A stretch of 43,806 nt of DNA from Candidatus Bilophila faecipullorum (GTDB lineage Bacteria; Desulfobacterota; Desulfovibrionia; Desulfovibrionales; Desulfovibrionaceae): NCBI GenBank assembly GCA_944326695.1, contig CALVEZ010000028.1, forward strand, positions 1-43,806, in the 5' to 3' direction. Below, piece after piece: positions 9,615-18,214 of the stretch. Position 1 is the first letter of the stretch. Every line of letters begins with the position of its first letter. Position numbers and translations under genes: made by a program. A model generated the notes under the pieces. That model was not told the origin of the DNA. It saw nothing but the letters and a program-made list of their open reading frames with translations, and did no database searches.

Positions 9615-10966
9615 TAAGCGCGTCCCCGGTAAAGTGCGGTGCCGTCAAAAGAGGTCAGGTTGTAAAGACAGAAGGGGATCAAGAGGCCGCCGGGGTTGAC
9701 CACATGGATGCAACAGCCCTTCACTCGCTCAAGGTCCAAGGTCATGGCGTCCTGAAAAGCCATGCAGGACAGGGTGAAGCGTTGATGTATTCCCGCCGAG
9801 GCTAAAAAACGATCAAAATCATCTCCTTCGGCCATATCGGATGGCGAGGGATGCGGCGCTGTCCAATGCCGGACGGCAAAGGCTTTCGCCTTGCGCGCAC
9901 CCTCGGCGGCGGACGGCGTCCCTCCACAATCACAGGAAGCGGGAGCACCCTCCACCAGTTCAAGCCCCTCCCCGACACGGCGATAGACGGCGCTGAACGA
10001 ACACAGAGCATTTTCGCAACCGGGCGGATGGAAATCCGTCCAGCGTATCATTCCCTGCGACTGCTCGGCCAGGGCACGGGCTATTTCCGGCAGGGTCACG
10101 CGGGGCGCGGCGTCCGAACGCCACGGGCAGCGGCCAAAAGCGGACAAAGGTTGGAAATGGACGCCGCGCACGTGCGGTCCGAGGCGCAACGCCATCTCCA
10201 CAAGCTTCCACAGCCCGTCCACGTTGACGCCCCCGGCAACTGTGGCCACCAGTACGACGCCAAGGCCCGCTTCGCCGCAGGCCCGGATTGCCTCCAGCTT
10301 GTATGCGAGGCATGGTCTGCCGCGCAGGATTTCGTGAGCCTTATCCTCTGCGGCATCGCATTGCAGATAAACGGAATCGAGCCCTGCGGCCTTGAGGGAT
10401 GCCGCGTATCCCGCTTCCGTCCCCAAACGCAGGCCGTTGGTATTGCATTGGACCAGCCCGAAGCCTCTTTCCCGCGCCATACGGATGATGCTGGGGAGAT
10501 CATCCCGGACGGTGGGCTCTCCGCCGGAAAGCTGAATATTGCAGGCCCCGGACGCCTCATGCAGCCGATCCATCTGGAAAGCGATGCGTTCAAGGGAAGG
10601 ATCGGGGTGCGGGGCCGTTCCCGCGCCAGCATAGCAGACCGGGCAGCGCAAATGGCACCGCTCCGTAACCTCGATAAGCCCCGTGCAGGTATGTTGACCG
10701 TGGTCCGGGCACAGGCCGCAATCATAAGGGCAGCCCCTTTCCCGTTCCGTGAAGGGACGGCGCGGATAGGAAGGCATCTTGTCCCGCACCCATGAACGGA
10801 AATCCGGCTCCCCCCGCCAGACAGGGGCCGAAAATACGCCGTGCTCGGGACAGCTTTTCCGCAGTACGACCGCACCACCCTCCTCCGCATATTCCGCGGG
10901 TACCCGGCCCAAACAGACGGGGCACACGCTTTCGGTCGGCAAGGGCAAGGGACGGAAAGCGTTCAT
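9614..10966 (-). CDS. Radical SAM protein of the aldehyde-oxidoreductase cluster
   Basis: Radical S-adenosylmethionine enzyme, 450 residues. The cluster-binding motif is CHLRCPVC (C104, C108, C111), followed by the SAM-contact motif SGGEPTVRDD near residue 147. Before the core there is a Cys-rich N-terminal part: CPVC (C5, C8), C39, and CPYDCGLC plus C94, suggesting a rubredoxin-like or Zn/Fe site. More cysteines occur near the C-terminus. The domain order resembles the COG1964-type radical SAM proteins. It overlaps the upstream gene by 4 bases (ATGA) and the downstream CoA ligase by one base. In Desulfovibrio annotation a protein in this position is called TrsS, a radical SAM (seleno)protein; I recall this only by neighbourhood. 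Reaction unknown. Confidence 0.85.
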   Translation of the reverse strand: MNAFRPLPLPTESVCPVCLGRVPAEYAEEGGAVVLRKSCPEHGVFSAPVWRGEPDFRSWVRDKMPSYPRRPFTERERGCPYDCGLCPDHGQHTCTGLIEVTERCHLRCPVCYAGAGTAPHPDPSLERIAFQMDRLHEASGACNIQLSGGEPTVRDDLPSIIRMARERGFGLVQCNTNGLRLGTEAGYAASLKAAGLDSVYLQCDAAEDKAHEILRGRPCLAYKLEAIRACGEAGLGVVLVATVAGGVNVDGLWKLVEMALRLGPHVRGVHFQPLSAFGRCPWRSDAAPRVTLPEIARALAEQSQGMIRWTDFHPPGCENALCSFSAVYRRVGEGLELVEGAPASCDCGGTPSAAEGARKAKAFAVRHWTAPHPSPSDMAEGDDFDRFLASAGIHQRFTLSCMAFQDAMTLDLERVKGCCIHVVNPGGLLIPFCLYNLTSFDGTALYRGRA

Positions 10967-11412
10967 CGAGCCTCCGTCATGTCAATGCCGTAGGCGTCGC
11001 ACAGCTCGACAAGCTTCTCCCAACAATCCGCCAGCAGATCGCCGCAGAGCATCATGTCCGCGCCGCCGCCCGTCTCAGCCTGTATGGAGGGACATGAAAC
11101 GTCCCGGCATGTGCCCGTACAGACGCGTCCAATGAACCATGTTGCGTAGTCGTTGATCAAGGGCTCGGCCATCGGATACGGGGCTTCGTCCGAGGCTCCC
11201 TTGCAGACCAGATAACCAAGAGCCGCCGCGCCGCCCGTCAGCAGGCCGCACGCCCCGCCGCTCTGCCCCATGCCGTGGCAGAGGCCGCCCATCGCACGCA
11301 CCAGACCCGGATTTTCCACGCCCTGCGCGCGCAGAATCATCAACATAAGAAGCTGGCTGCAACAATAGCCTTCCCGTACCCACGGTACCAGTTCCAGCAT
11401 CACTGCGTTCAT
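10963..11412 (-). CDS. C_GCAxxG_C_C family protein
   Basis: Small putative redox protein of 149 residues with the spaced-cysteine pattern of the C_GCAxxG_C_C family: a CC pair at residues 17-18, C45, SGGACGLLTGG with C55, C70, and C-terminal CTGTCRDVSC. Such proteins are found beside redox enzymes and are thought to bind a metal or cluster; no reaction is established. It overlaps both neighbours by 4 bases (ATGA), so it is translated with the methyltransferase before it and the radical SAM protein after it. Confidence 0.85.
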   Translation of the reverse strand: MNAVMLELVPWVREGYCCSQLLMLMILRAQGVENPGLVRAMGGLCHGMGQSGGACGLLTGGAAALGYLVCKGASDEAPYPMAEPLINDYATWFIGRVCTGTCRDVSCPSIQAETGGGADMMLCGDLLADCWEKLVELCDAYGIDMTEAR

Positions 11413-12095
11413 TCATTCCCCTTTTCCGCAACGAACATCCAATAGCCTAACCGCGAGGAAGAGTGACACCCCGAGCCGCCGCAGGGCACGCCCATCCATG
11501 CCAGCAGATCGGCACGCGGCACCCCCTGAAAAAGCAGACGCCCCGCAAGCTCGGCCAAAAGCCGCGAGTGATCCTCGGCCTCCCTGATCCGGAAGCCTTG
11601 CCCGCATAAAGACTGCATCAAGTCGCCTACCTGCAAAGCCCCGGCCGCACATCCCTGCCCAGTAGAACCTTCCCGTTTTTCCCGTAGGACAATGTCCGTC
11701 AGCAGAAGCTGCCCGCCGGGGCGCAGAACTCGCCACATGTCGGAAAGGGCCTCCTCAACCGACGAAGCCAAGGAAAGGACACACTCGCAGATGACGCCGT
11801 CCACGCTCCCGTCACGCAAGGGAAGCCGCCCCATGTCCCCCGCCGCCACAGGCAAAGCCGAGCGCTGCCGGGCTTCCCGCAACATGGCAGGCGAACTATC
11901 CACGCCCACCCCGTGCAAACCGCACGCTTCCAACAGGCCAAGCGTCACACCGGGGCCGCAACCCACGTCCACCACACGCTCTGCGGACCGGAAGCCGCAA
12001 AGGGCAAGGCCGCGTCGGGTCAAAGCCGCACCGCCGGGCCGCAAACAGCCGTCCGCCGCCTCGCGGAACAGCCGAGACTCATACAGGGGCTTCAT
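11409..12095 (-). CDS. SAM-dependent methyltransferase (class I)
   Basis: Rossmann-fold methyltransferase, 228 residues. Motif I is VVDVGCGPG (residues 41-49), then GVDSSPAML, an acidic ribose-binding segment, DGVICECVLS, and RPGGQLLLTDI as the post-motif strand, the pattern of Methyltransf_11 proteins. The tail contains a Cys and Ser-rich stretch (CGGSGCHSSS) that is unusual for the family and could hold a metal. Overlaps by 4 bases with the small CxxC protein before it and with the C_GCAxxG_C_C gene after it. Substrate unknown; the tight coupling suggests it acts with the radical SAM protein. Confidence 0.85.
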   Translation of the reverse strand: MKPLYESRLFREAADGCLRPGGAALTRRGLALCGFRSAERVVDVGCGPGVTLGLLEACGLHGVGVDSSPAMLREARQRSALPVAAGDMGRLPLRDGSVDGVICECVLSLASSVEEALSDMWRVLRPGGQLLLTDIVLREKREGSTGQGCAAGALQVGDLMQSLCGQGFRIREAEDHSRLLAELAGRLLFQGVPRADLLAWMGVPCGGSGCHSSSRLGYWMFVAEKGNE

Positions 12096-12307
12096 TTATC
12101 TTCAAGCAACGCTTCAACTTCCGCCATTTTCCCCTCGGCCAGCGATTTTGGGATCATGGTCAGGCCGCAGGAGGGGCAACGAGGCAAGGAAACGTCAAAG
12201 GCGCTGCCCAGATAGCCAACCTGCACCCGCACCTGTTCCAAAGGGACGCCGCAACGCGCGCATACCCAATCGCCGGGGTCCGGCTCATACCGAGGTTCCA
12301 TAGCCAT
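12092..12307 (-). CDS. Small two-CxxC redox/zinc-ribbon protein
   Basis: 71 residues with CARC and CPSC knuckles about 28 residues apart, the arrangement of a zinc ribbon or rubredoxin-like site. The rest is a short helix-rich tail. It begins 11 bases after the large oxidoreductase gene and overlaps the methyltransferase start by 4 bases. Position and size match the DVU_1557-type redox protein of Desulfovibrio (from memory). A start two codons later is possible. Confidence 0.75.
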   Translation of the reverse strand: MAMEPRYEPDPGDWVCARCGVPLEQVRVQVGYLGSAFDVSLPRCPSCGLTMIPKSLAEGKMAEVEALLEDK

Positions 12308-12318
12308 GAGGATTCCCC

Positions 12319-14661
12319 CTACAGATGAAACGGATTACGGGACGCTTCATAACGTCCCTCCGGCGTCGACGTGCCGGGCACTTCCATACGGTGGCAGTAG
12401 GCGTCATGCACAATGTAGACACCTTCTTCCACGGCGTACTCAACCCAAAACGTGACCCGCACGGGACGCAGGGAGGCCAGAAAATGCCCGTTGTCCCTGT
12501 TGAGGAACTTGTCTCCCGTGACTTCCGCATGGCGGACGACGCGCACGGCATCTTCACGCAAGATATGGCGCTCTTCCATGCGTTCGAGCACATCCAGGGC
12601 GATACGGACCACAAGGCCGTCATCACCCGGCGTAGCGGCCTCTTGTCCACAATAGCGCTCAAGTACCCGCGACCGTAGCGCAGCCCGGCCAGCCCGCCGC
12701 GCCGAAAGCCCCGGTCCTTTGGCCCGCGCCGTTTCGGAAAGAGGGGCCTCAGTGGGTAAAAGGACATCCAGCATATGCAGCGAAGGTTTGCCTCCCGCAG
12801 CCAGCCGATCCCGGCACATAATGCATGAGGCTACGGCATCGTGCTCCAGCTGGGCCGCCCGGTCCGCCGCAAAGGAGGCGGCAAGCCCGGGGTCGACGTT
12901 CCACAGAAGGCCGCCGTAACCACAACATGGCGTCGTCTCGCCCGTCAGCCGGGGTTCCTCAATGCGCACGCCCCGTTTGGCAAGAAGACTGCGCACGGCC
13001 CCGCGCCATTTTTCGTCGTGCCGTGCCGAACAGGGATCATGAACGCTCAAGACAGGCGCTTCATCGCAACATGTCAGAGCGGGAGTCTCAAACGGACATT
13101 CAGCGTCCAACACTTCCCAAAGAGACACCACAACCATGTCGGGTGCGGCCTCGCGCAGGGTTTTGCAACAGGAGGCGCAGGCGGCAATTACGCGGGGTTT
13201 TCCGAGGGATTCCCATTCTCGGCGCAGTGCAGCGAGGCTTTCCGCGAAAAGCCCCTCTTCTCCGGCCCAGCGCGCGGGGACACCGCAACAGCGCAGCATC
13301 AGCCCCACGCCGCCCGACAAACTGCCCCGCAAGTGTTCGTAGACGCTCAGAACCTGCGCGCCCCGTCCGCCCGCAAGCTGACAGCCGGGGAAAAAGACAT
13401 GCTCACAGCGGCCTGCCTCCGAGCCTGCGTAGGTCAAGGCACAATCCGGGCCGTTGCTGACGGCCATGTCCTCCAGTGCGAACTCATGGGCGGAAGGCGG
13501 CATCATGCCCCGGCGCACCATGTCCTGACGGAAAGAGAGGCAAAGGTCCGCCATGGAAAAACCTTCGGGACACAAAACCTCGCACTGCCCGCAGAGGGCG
13601 CAGCTGTTGATCAAGGTATTGGCCTGATGATGGCCTTTGACGATGGCGGCGTTGTTGTACATCTGGCGGGCGTAGACACGAGGATATGCCTTGTATTTCT
13701 GCATATACAGGCATTCGCGCACGCAGATGAGGCACTCGCATTGCAAACAGCGCCCCGCTTCCGTACGCGCCTCTTCCGACGAATAGCCGCCTGCCTCATC
13801 CAGAGGCTCCACCCGTCCCCACGGCGCCACACCGTCAAGAGGCGTATGCAGGCGGGTCGCCGTGGCTCCCTCGTTTTCCCGGGATGCTGTCAGCGACACT
13901 CCGGTCATCTGGCGTTCCATCGTCATGGCGGCACGACGGCCCTCCGCCGCCCACGCTACGGGCGTCTTGGCTCCATCCGGCGCGGGCCAACCGCCGAAAC
14001 AGACCGAAGGCGAGGTCCCCGCCTCCAAAAGAGTGACAGGATCAATCAGCTCACGAGCAGGGGCCAAAGCCGGCGCACAGCTTACGTCCACAAAGCGGGC
14101 ATCGGCAGCTTCCTCAAGGAGAGAAGCCTCCAACCTCCGCCGCGTCAACGTAACGCCCCCTCGCCGCAAGACTTCAAGTTCCGCTTCAAGGACTTCCAGA
14201 GATAACGTCTTGAAGGCATCCAGCAAGCCCGAGCCCGGTTTTTCGCCTTCATAAAAAAGTTCAACAGGATAGCCCTTACGGGACAAATCCCATGCCGCAA
14301 CGAGGCCCGCCATGCCGTCCCCGATGACGACCACTCGTTTGTTCTTGGGAGGCCGGGGCAGCAGGCGCGTCTGCGGAGAAGAGAGGGAAACACAGGCCCG
14401 CTCCAGCGCGCCCACGGCAATGGAGCCGCCGAGTTCCCGGCGGAGACAGTCACCTTCGCAAGGGTGCTCGCAAATCCTGCCGAGAACGCCGGGCAAGGGA
14501 AGATAGCGTTCCATGACCTTGCGTGCCCCCGCCACATCGCCGTGCGCCATATGCTCCAGAAAGGGCCGCACGTCCATGTGCAGCGGGCAGGCGGCCCGGC
14601 ATTTGGGCATGTCCTCCTGCGTGCACTGACGCTCCCAGCTTCGTAAATCGGCCTGTTCCAT
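12319..14661 (-). CDS. Pyridine nucleotide-disulfide oxidoreductase with Fe-S and CCG domains
   Basis: Large cytosolic electron-transfer protein, 780 residues. Order: a GltD-like N-terminal Fe-S segment (CRAACPLHMDV, CEHPCEGDC), a Rossmann dinucleotide site VVVIGDGMAG near residue 109, a Cys-rich pair of cluster sites (CLQCECLICVREC; CALCGQCEVLCPEG around residues 305-365), then two heterodisulfide-reductase-type cysteine-rich modules with CC pairs (FFPGCQ..RCCGVP..CASCCKTL, and HDPCSAR..PCCGYGG..CIMC), and a further C-terminal domain of about 120 residues that I do not recognise. GGGGAG precedes the ATG. The design suggests that a flavin site exchanges electrons with a CCG-type thiol or noncubane cluster site. 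It directly follows the aldehyde oxidoreductase, so it is a good candidate for its electron partner (inference). Confidence 0.85.
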   Translation of the reverse strand: MEQADLRSWERQCTQEDMPKCRAACPLHMDVRPFLEHMAHGDVAGARKVMERYLPLPGVLGRICEHPCEGDCLRRELGGSIAVGALERACVSLSSPQTRLLPRPPKNKRVVVIGDGMAGLVAAWDLSRKGYPVELFYEGEKPGSGLLDAFKTLSLEVLEAELEVLRRGGVTLTRRRLEASLLEEAADARFVDVSCAPALAPARELIDPVTLLEAGTSPSVCFGGWPAPDGAKTPVAWAAEGRRAAMTMERQMTGVSLTASRENEGATATRLHTPLDGVAPWGRVEPLDEAGGYSSEEARTEAGRCLQCECLICVRECLYMQKYKAYPRVYARQMYNNAAIVKGHHQANTLINSCALCGQCEVLCPEGFSMADLCLSFRQDMVRRGMMPPSAHEFALEDMAVSNGPDCALTYAGSEAGRCEHVFFPGCQLAGGRGAQVLSVYEHLRGSLSGGVGLMLRCCGVPARWAGEEGLFAESLAALRREWESLGKPRVIAACASCCKTLREAAPDMVVVSLWEVLDAECPFETPALTCCDEAPVLSVHDPCSARHDEKWRGAVRSLLAKRGVRIEEPRLTGETTPCCGYGGLLWNVDPGLAASFAADRAAQLEHDAVASCIMCRDRLAAGGKPSLHMLDVLLPTEAPLSETARAKGPGLSARRAGRAALRSRVLERYCGQEAATPGDDGLVVRIALDVLERMEERHILREDAVRVVRHAEVTGDKFLNRDNGHFLASLRPVRVTFWVEYAVEEGVYIVHDAYCHRMEVPGTSTPEGRYEASRNPFHL

Positions 14662-14685
14662 ACCGTCTCCCCGTGATGAAAATAC

Positions 14686-14753
14686 CCCTCCCGGCCTTCC
14701 ATACTCACGTTACAAAAAACCGGGAGGGTTTGTCCGGCCCTTACGGACCGGAC
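14686..14753 (-). terminator. Tandem hairpins between mop and the oxidoreductase gene
   Basis: On the minus strand, after the mop stop, GTCCGG/CCGGAC (14732-14753) forms one stem; then CCCTCCCGG/CCGGGAGGG (14686-14728) forms a second, whose left arm is followed by TTTTTTG. These could act as a partial terminator or attenuator that lowers expression of the downstream genes relative to mop. Confidence 0.5.
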
Positions 14754-14766
14754 CTTCATTCTTCAA

Positions 14767-17493
14767 TTACTTCTTCAACGCGGCGAGCACCTTTTCGGGA
14801 CGGGCGGGAAGATGCGTCACCCGCGCGCCGCAGGCATGGTAGATGCCGTTGATGATGGCCGCGTGCGGGGCCGTCAGGGGCAGCTCGCCCACGCCCGAGG
14901 CACCGAAGGGGCCGTCCTTGCGCGGCGTTTCCACGTAGATGAGTTCGATGTCGTCGGGAACATCCTTGATGTAGGGAAGTCCCGCGCCCACCAAAGAGGC
15001 GTGCTTTTTGATATCCTCATAGTCTTCGGACAGAGCGAGGCCGATACCCTGCGCAAGGCCGCCGTACAACTGGCCGTCCGTGACGAGGCGGTTGTTCACC
15101 TTACCGATGTCGGCCACCATGGTCAGCTTTTCAACTGTAGTCTTGCCCGTGGCAAGCTCCACGGCTACCTCGGCCATGAACAGGCCGTACATGTAGCAGC
15201 AGAAAGGCTCGCCCTGCGCCTTTTCGTCCGGGGACGTACACGGCGTGGTCCACTTGCCGTACTGCCGCACCTCACGGCCTTCGGCCTTCATTTCCTCATA
15301 GGTGTAGAAGCCGCCGCCGGGCTTCTTCATGGCCTCGACGAGCGTTTCACAGGCCACGCGGATGGCGTTGCCCACCACGAGCTGCGAACGCGAACCCCCT
15401 GCGGGTCCGCCCACCGGGGCCTTGGAGGTGTCGTTCATGACCAGCCGGATGTGATCGGCGGCGATGTTCAGGGGACGCAGAGCCTCATGCGCGGTGCCGA
15501 GTGCGCCCGCGTCCGCGCCCTGTCCGTGGTCGCCCCAGCACACGCCGATGGTGACCGTGCCGTCCTCGTTATACTGAGCCCAGCTTTCCGCCGAGTCCGG
15601 CCCGTCAAGGCCGCAGCCGTAGATGCCGATGGAGAGGCCCACGCCGCGCTTGACCGCGTCGGTGGAGTGCGCAGCGGCCTTTTCCTTGGCGGCCTGATAT
15701 TTCGGACGCAGGATGTCGATCATTTCCGGCAGGCTGAAGACTTCGGGCGTCTGGCCGGAAGGATTGGTGTCGCCGGGCCGATAGCAGTTGATCGCGCGCA
15801 GTTCCAGCGGGTCCATGCCGAGCTTTTCGGCCAGCTCGTCCATGAGCACTTCGGAGGGGAATTCGCTTTCCGGCGCGCCGTAGCCGCGGAAGGCCGCGCC
15901 CCACGCGTGGTTGGTACACACAGTACGACCGATGCCGCGGATGTTCTCAATGCCGTAGCCTGCCCCGATGTACTGCGCTCCGCGCAGGGTCAGGAGATCG
16001 CCGAATTCCGAATAGGGACCGTGGTCCACGATCCAGTCGGCTTCCATCGCCTTGATCTTGCCCGTGGCCTTGTCCGCCGCGTAACGCACGGTGGTGAAGA
16101 AGGGCGAGCGCTTGCCGGTGTACTGCTGTTGCTGCTCATAGTTGTAGTGCAAGTGGCAGGGACGCCCGGTCGCCAGCACGGCCACGCCGATGAGGGCTTC
16201 CATGGTCGGGCTGAACTTGTAGCCGAAGGTGCCGCCCGCGTTGCACTGCACCATGATCATGTCCTTTCCGAAATCCAGCCCCAGACCGGGCGCGATCATC
16301 AGGCCATGCAGGTGCAGGCCGATGGATTTCGAATGGATGACCAGCTTGCCTTCTTCGTTCATATAGCCGTAGCCCACGTCCGGCTCGATGGGCAAATGAG
16401 GCTGACGCTGCGTGTAGAAGCTGTCTTCCACCACCACGTTGGCGGCGTCGCTGAAGAAGGGTGCGGTTTCCCCGCCCTTCTCTTCCTTCTGCTCGAAATA
16501 GACGTTGGGGGTGCCGGGATGGATTTCGATGGCGTCAGGAGCCATTGCGTCCGGGGCGTTCAGATATTCGGGCAGCAGTTCAAGATCGAATTTCACCTTG
16601 TCCGCCGCCGCGCGCGCATGGGCTTCGGAGTCGGCGCAGACGATGGCGAGAGCGTCGCCATACTGGAATATTTTGGTATCGTTCAGAATCGGGCGGTCCC
16701 ATCCGTCACCCTTGTTGGTGGGGAAGGTAATGAGGCCGGTGATGCGGTTCTTGCCCTTCACGTCCTTGTGCGTGAGCACGCGGAAGACGCCGGGCATCTT
16801 TTCCGCTTCGGAGGTATCAATACCCTTGATATTGGCATGAGACACCTTGGCCTGCGCGAGGGCCAGATGCAGCGTATTGGGCGGCATTTTGAGGCCGGTG
16901 TCCGCGCCGAAATCGTGCGTGCCGGTCACCTTGGCGACGGCATTGGGACGCGGGCGGCGCGAGCCCCACGTGCGGCCATCCACGGGTTCCTTGTATTCGA
17001 TATCCTTGACGGATTTTTCGCCGCGCATAACCGCGGCGGCGTCCATGACGGCGTCGACGAGCGGTTTGTAGCCGGTACAGCGGCAGGCGTTGCGATGGCT
17101 CTGGAACCAGTCGCGCACCTCGGCGCGCGTGGGCGCGGGATTGTTGTCGAGCAAGCACTTGGCAGAGACGATGAAGCCGGGCGTACAGAAGCCGCACTGC
17201 GCGCCGCCGTGATACATCCAAGCCATCTGCAAGGGATGCAGATGTTCGGGCGTACCGATCCCCTCAAGGGTGATGACGGCGGCGTTATCCTGAACGCGCT
17301 TCATTTTTAAAGTACAGGTGCGCACCAACTTGCCGTCAATGATGACGTTACAGGCGCCGCACTGCCCCGTGCCGCACCCCACCTTTACGCTGGTCAGCAA
17401 GAGCTGGCCGCGCAGCACGTCCGCCAATGAATCCTCGGGATTCACCAGCAGCGTTTTCGTCATACCGTTCACCACGAGCGTCTTCGAAATCAT
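14767..17493 (-). CDS. mop: Molybdenum aldehyde oxidoreductase
   Basis: Xanthine-oxidase-family enzyme oxidising aldehydes to carboxylic acids with a molybdopterin cytosine dinucleotide centre and two 2Fe-2S clusters. The chosen product is 908 residues; the D. gigas enzyme has 907, and the two look closely similar end to end. The N-terminal domain carries the plant-type cluster (GCGTGQCGAC) and the second domain the CGFCTPG and CRCTGYKP cysteines. Mo-domain landmarks include GGTFGYKFSP, AFRGYGAPES and GPAGGSRSQ. The catalytic glutamate is in GASGVGELPLT (E870). The start at 17493 is chosen because GGAGAGG lies upstream and the protein then begins MISKTLVVNG as in the family; the in-frame extension to 17607 is leader DNA. 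No FAD domain is present, as in Mop, so electrons must leave to a separate partner. Confidence 0.96.
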   Translation of the reverse strand: MISKTLVVNGMTKTLLVNPEDSLADVLRGQLLLTSVKVGCGTGQCGACNVIIDGKLVRTCTLKMKRVQDNAAVITLEGIGTPEHLHPLQMAWMYHGGAQCGFCTPGFIVSAKCLLDNNPAPTRAEVRDWFQSHRNACRCTGYKPLVDAVMDAAAVMRGEKSVKDIEYKEPVDGRTWGSRRPRPNAVAKVTGTHDFGADTGLKMPPNTLHLALAQAKVSHANIKGIDTSEAEKMPGVFRVLTHKDVKGKNRITGLITFPTNKGDGWDRPILNDTKIFQYGDALAIVCADSEAHARAAADKVKFDLELLPEYLNAPDAMAPDAIEIHPGTPNVYFEQKEEKGGETAPFFSDAANVVVEDSFYTQRQPHLPIEPDVGYGYMNEEGKLVIHSKSIGLHLHGLMIAPGLGLDFGKDMIMVQCNAGGTFGYKFSPTMEALIGVAVLATGRPCHLHYNYEQQQQYTGKRSPFFTTVRYAADKATGKIKAMEADWIVDHGPYSEFGDLLTLRGAQYIGAGYGIENIRGIGRTVCTNHAWGAAFRGYGAPESEFPSEVLMDELAEKLGMDPLELRAINCYRPGDTNPSGQTPEVFSLPEMIDILRPKYQAAKEKAAAHSTDAVKRGVGLSIGIYGCGLDGPDSAESWAQYNEDGTVTIGVCWGDHGQGADAGALGTAHEALRPLNIAADHIRLVMNDTSKAPVGGPAGGSRSQLVVGNAIRVACETLVEAMKKPGGGFYTYEEMKAEGREVRQYGKWTTPCTSPDEKAQGEPFCCYMYGLFMAEVAVELATGKTTVEKLTMVADIGKVNNRLVTDGQLYGGLAQGIGLALSEDYEDIKKHASLVGAGLPYIKDVPDDIELIYVETPRKDGPFGASGVGELPLTAPHAAIINGIYHACGARVTHLPARPEKVLAALKK

Positions 17494-17689
17494 ACGCCTC
17501 TCCTTGCGTGCCCGGGCGCGCTTGCCACAGCCCCGGGGGTTCTGGACAGCCCGGCCACAGGATTCCCTTTTGGCCGGTTCCCTTGTAACCTTGTCGAGTA
17601 GGGCCAAGGCACGCTTTCATACGAAACCGCGCCGCAGCCGGACGCAAACGTCCATGCAACATGCCTTAAAAAGCATGTATGTTTATTTG
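17494..17689 (-). promoter_or_regulatory. Long structured 5' leader of mop
   Basis: If transcription starts from the promoter at 17690-17718, the transcript has a leader of nearly 190 bases before the mop start. It contains ACATGC/GCATGT near its 5' end, CCGGCC/GGCCGG (17551-17577) with a 15-base loop, and GC-rich inverted sequence closer to the start. Regulatory role is inference; a Moco/Tuco-type RNA element is one possibility, but I could not match its consensus by eye. Confidence 0.4.
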
Positions 17690-17718
17690 TACATATAAGA
17701 AGCGCCCTATCCTGTCAA
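17690..17718 (-). promoter_or_regulatory. Sigma-70-like promoter of the mop cluster
   Basis: On the minus strand a perfect -35 box TTGACA (17718-17713) is followed after exactly 17 bases by TATGTA (17695-17690). It points toward mop, with a start expected near 17683. Confidence 0.6.
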
Positions 17719-17754
17719 TGAGGTCAGCCTCAAATCAACCGAAGGTCGTCATTC

Positions 17755-18030
17755 ATGGAACATTCCTCTCGTTTCTTTCAAAACACCGCCTGCGCCCATT
17801 TCCCCTGTCACCCACAGGCCAATGCGGAAGCCTTCAATTGTCTTTTTTGCTATTGCCCCCTGTATTTCCTTGAGGAATGCCCGGGGGCCCCTCGCTGGAC
17901 ATCCCGCGGCGTCAAAGATTGCTCAGCCTGCCGCTTTCCCCATAGGCCGGAGAACTACGACGCCGTCATCGCCCGCCTCTCCGCAGCGATTCGTGACCGG
18001 GCCGCGAAACGTGCTCCAGAAGAACGTTAA
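17755..18030 (+). CDS. Cysteine-rich small domain protein
   Basis: 91 residues with the pattern of the Cys-rich small domain family (Pfam zf-like, PF04071): FFQNTACAHFPCH, then FNCLFCYCPLY, EECPG and KDCSACRFPH. Seven or more cysteines plus histidines suggest a structural metal or cluster site. In other anaerobes such proteins are often near cobalamin or redox genes, but no reaction is known. It stands alone on the plus strand, divergent from the mop cluster, sharing its upstream region. Its ribosome site (GAAGG) is modest. Confidence 0.8.
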   Translation: MEHSSRFFQNTACAHFPCHPQANAEAFNCLFCYCPLYFLEECPGAPRWTSRGVKDCSACRFPHRPENYDAVIARLSAAIRDRAAKRAPEER

Positions 18031-18147
18031 AGCGTTCCTTTAATAAAAAGCCTCCGCCAAACGGCATCCCGTATATCTCACCGCATACGACGCCGCCCAC
18101 GCAGAGAAAACGAAAAGAGGGCTCGACAGCCCCGGGAATGATCTTAT

Positions 18148-18176
18148 TTGAAAAACGATTGGCCCTGCGTTATAGT
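18148..18176 (+). promoter_or_regulatory. Strong sigma-70 promoter
   Basis: TTGAAA, 17 bases, TATAGT, 38 bases before the next start codon. Both boxes match the consensus at 5 of 6 positions, with ideal spacing. Confidence 0.75.
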
Positions 18177-18214
18177 CCTCCCCTTCCAAAACGTTCAATG
18201 CTGAAGGAAAAATC

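Noticed and set aside
14812..17310. 832-codon open frame on the plus strand opposite mop
   Set aside because: Lies entirely antisense to mop, has low-complexity Gly/His/Val/Arg composition and no family features; a GC-rich shadow frame.
17494..17607. 38-codon N-terminal extension of mop
   Set aside because: Rich in Arg and Lys, absent from the D. gigas protein, and no ribosome site; the ATG at 17493 has one.
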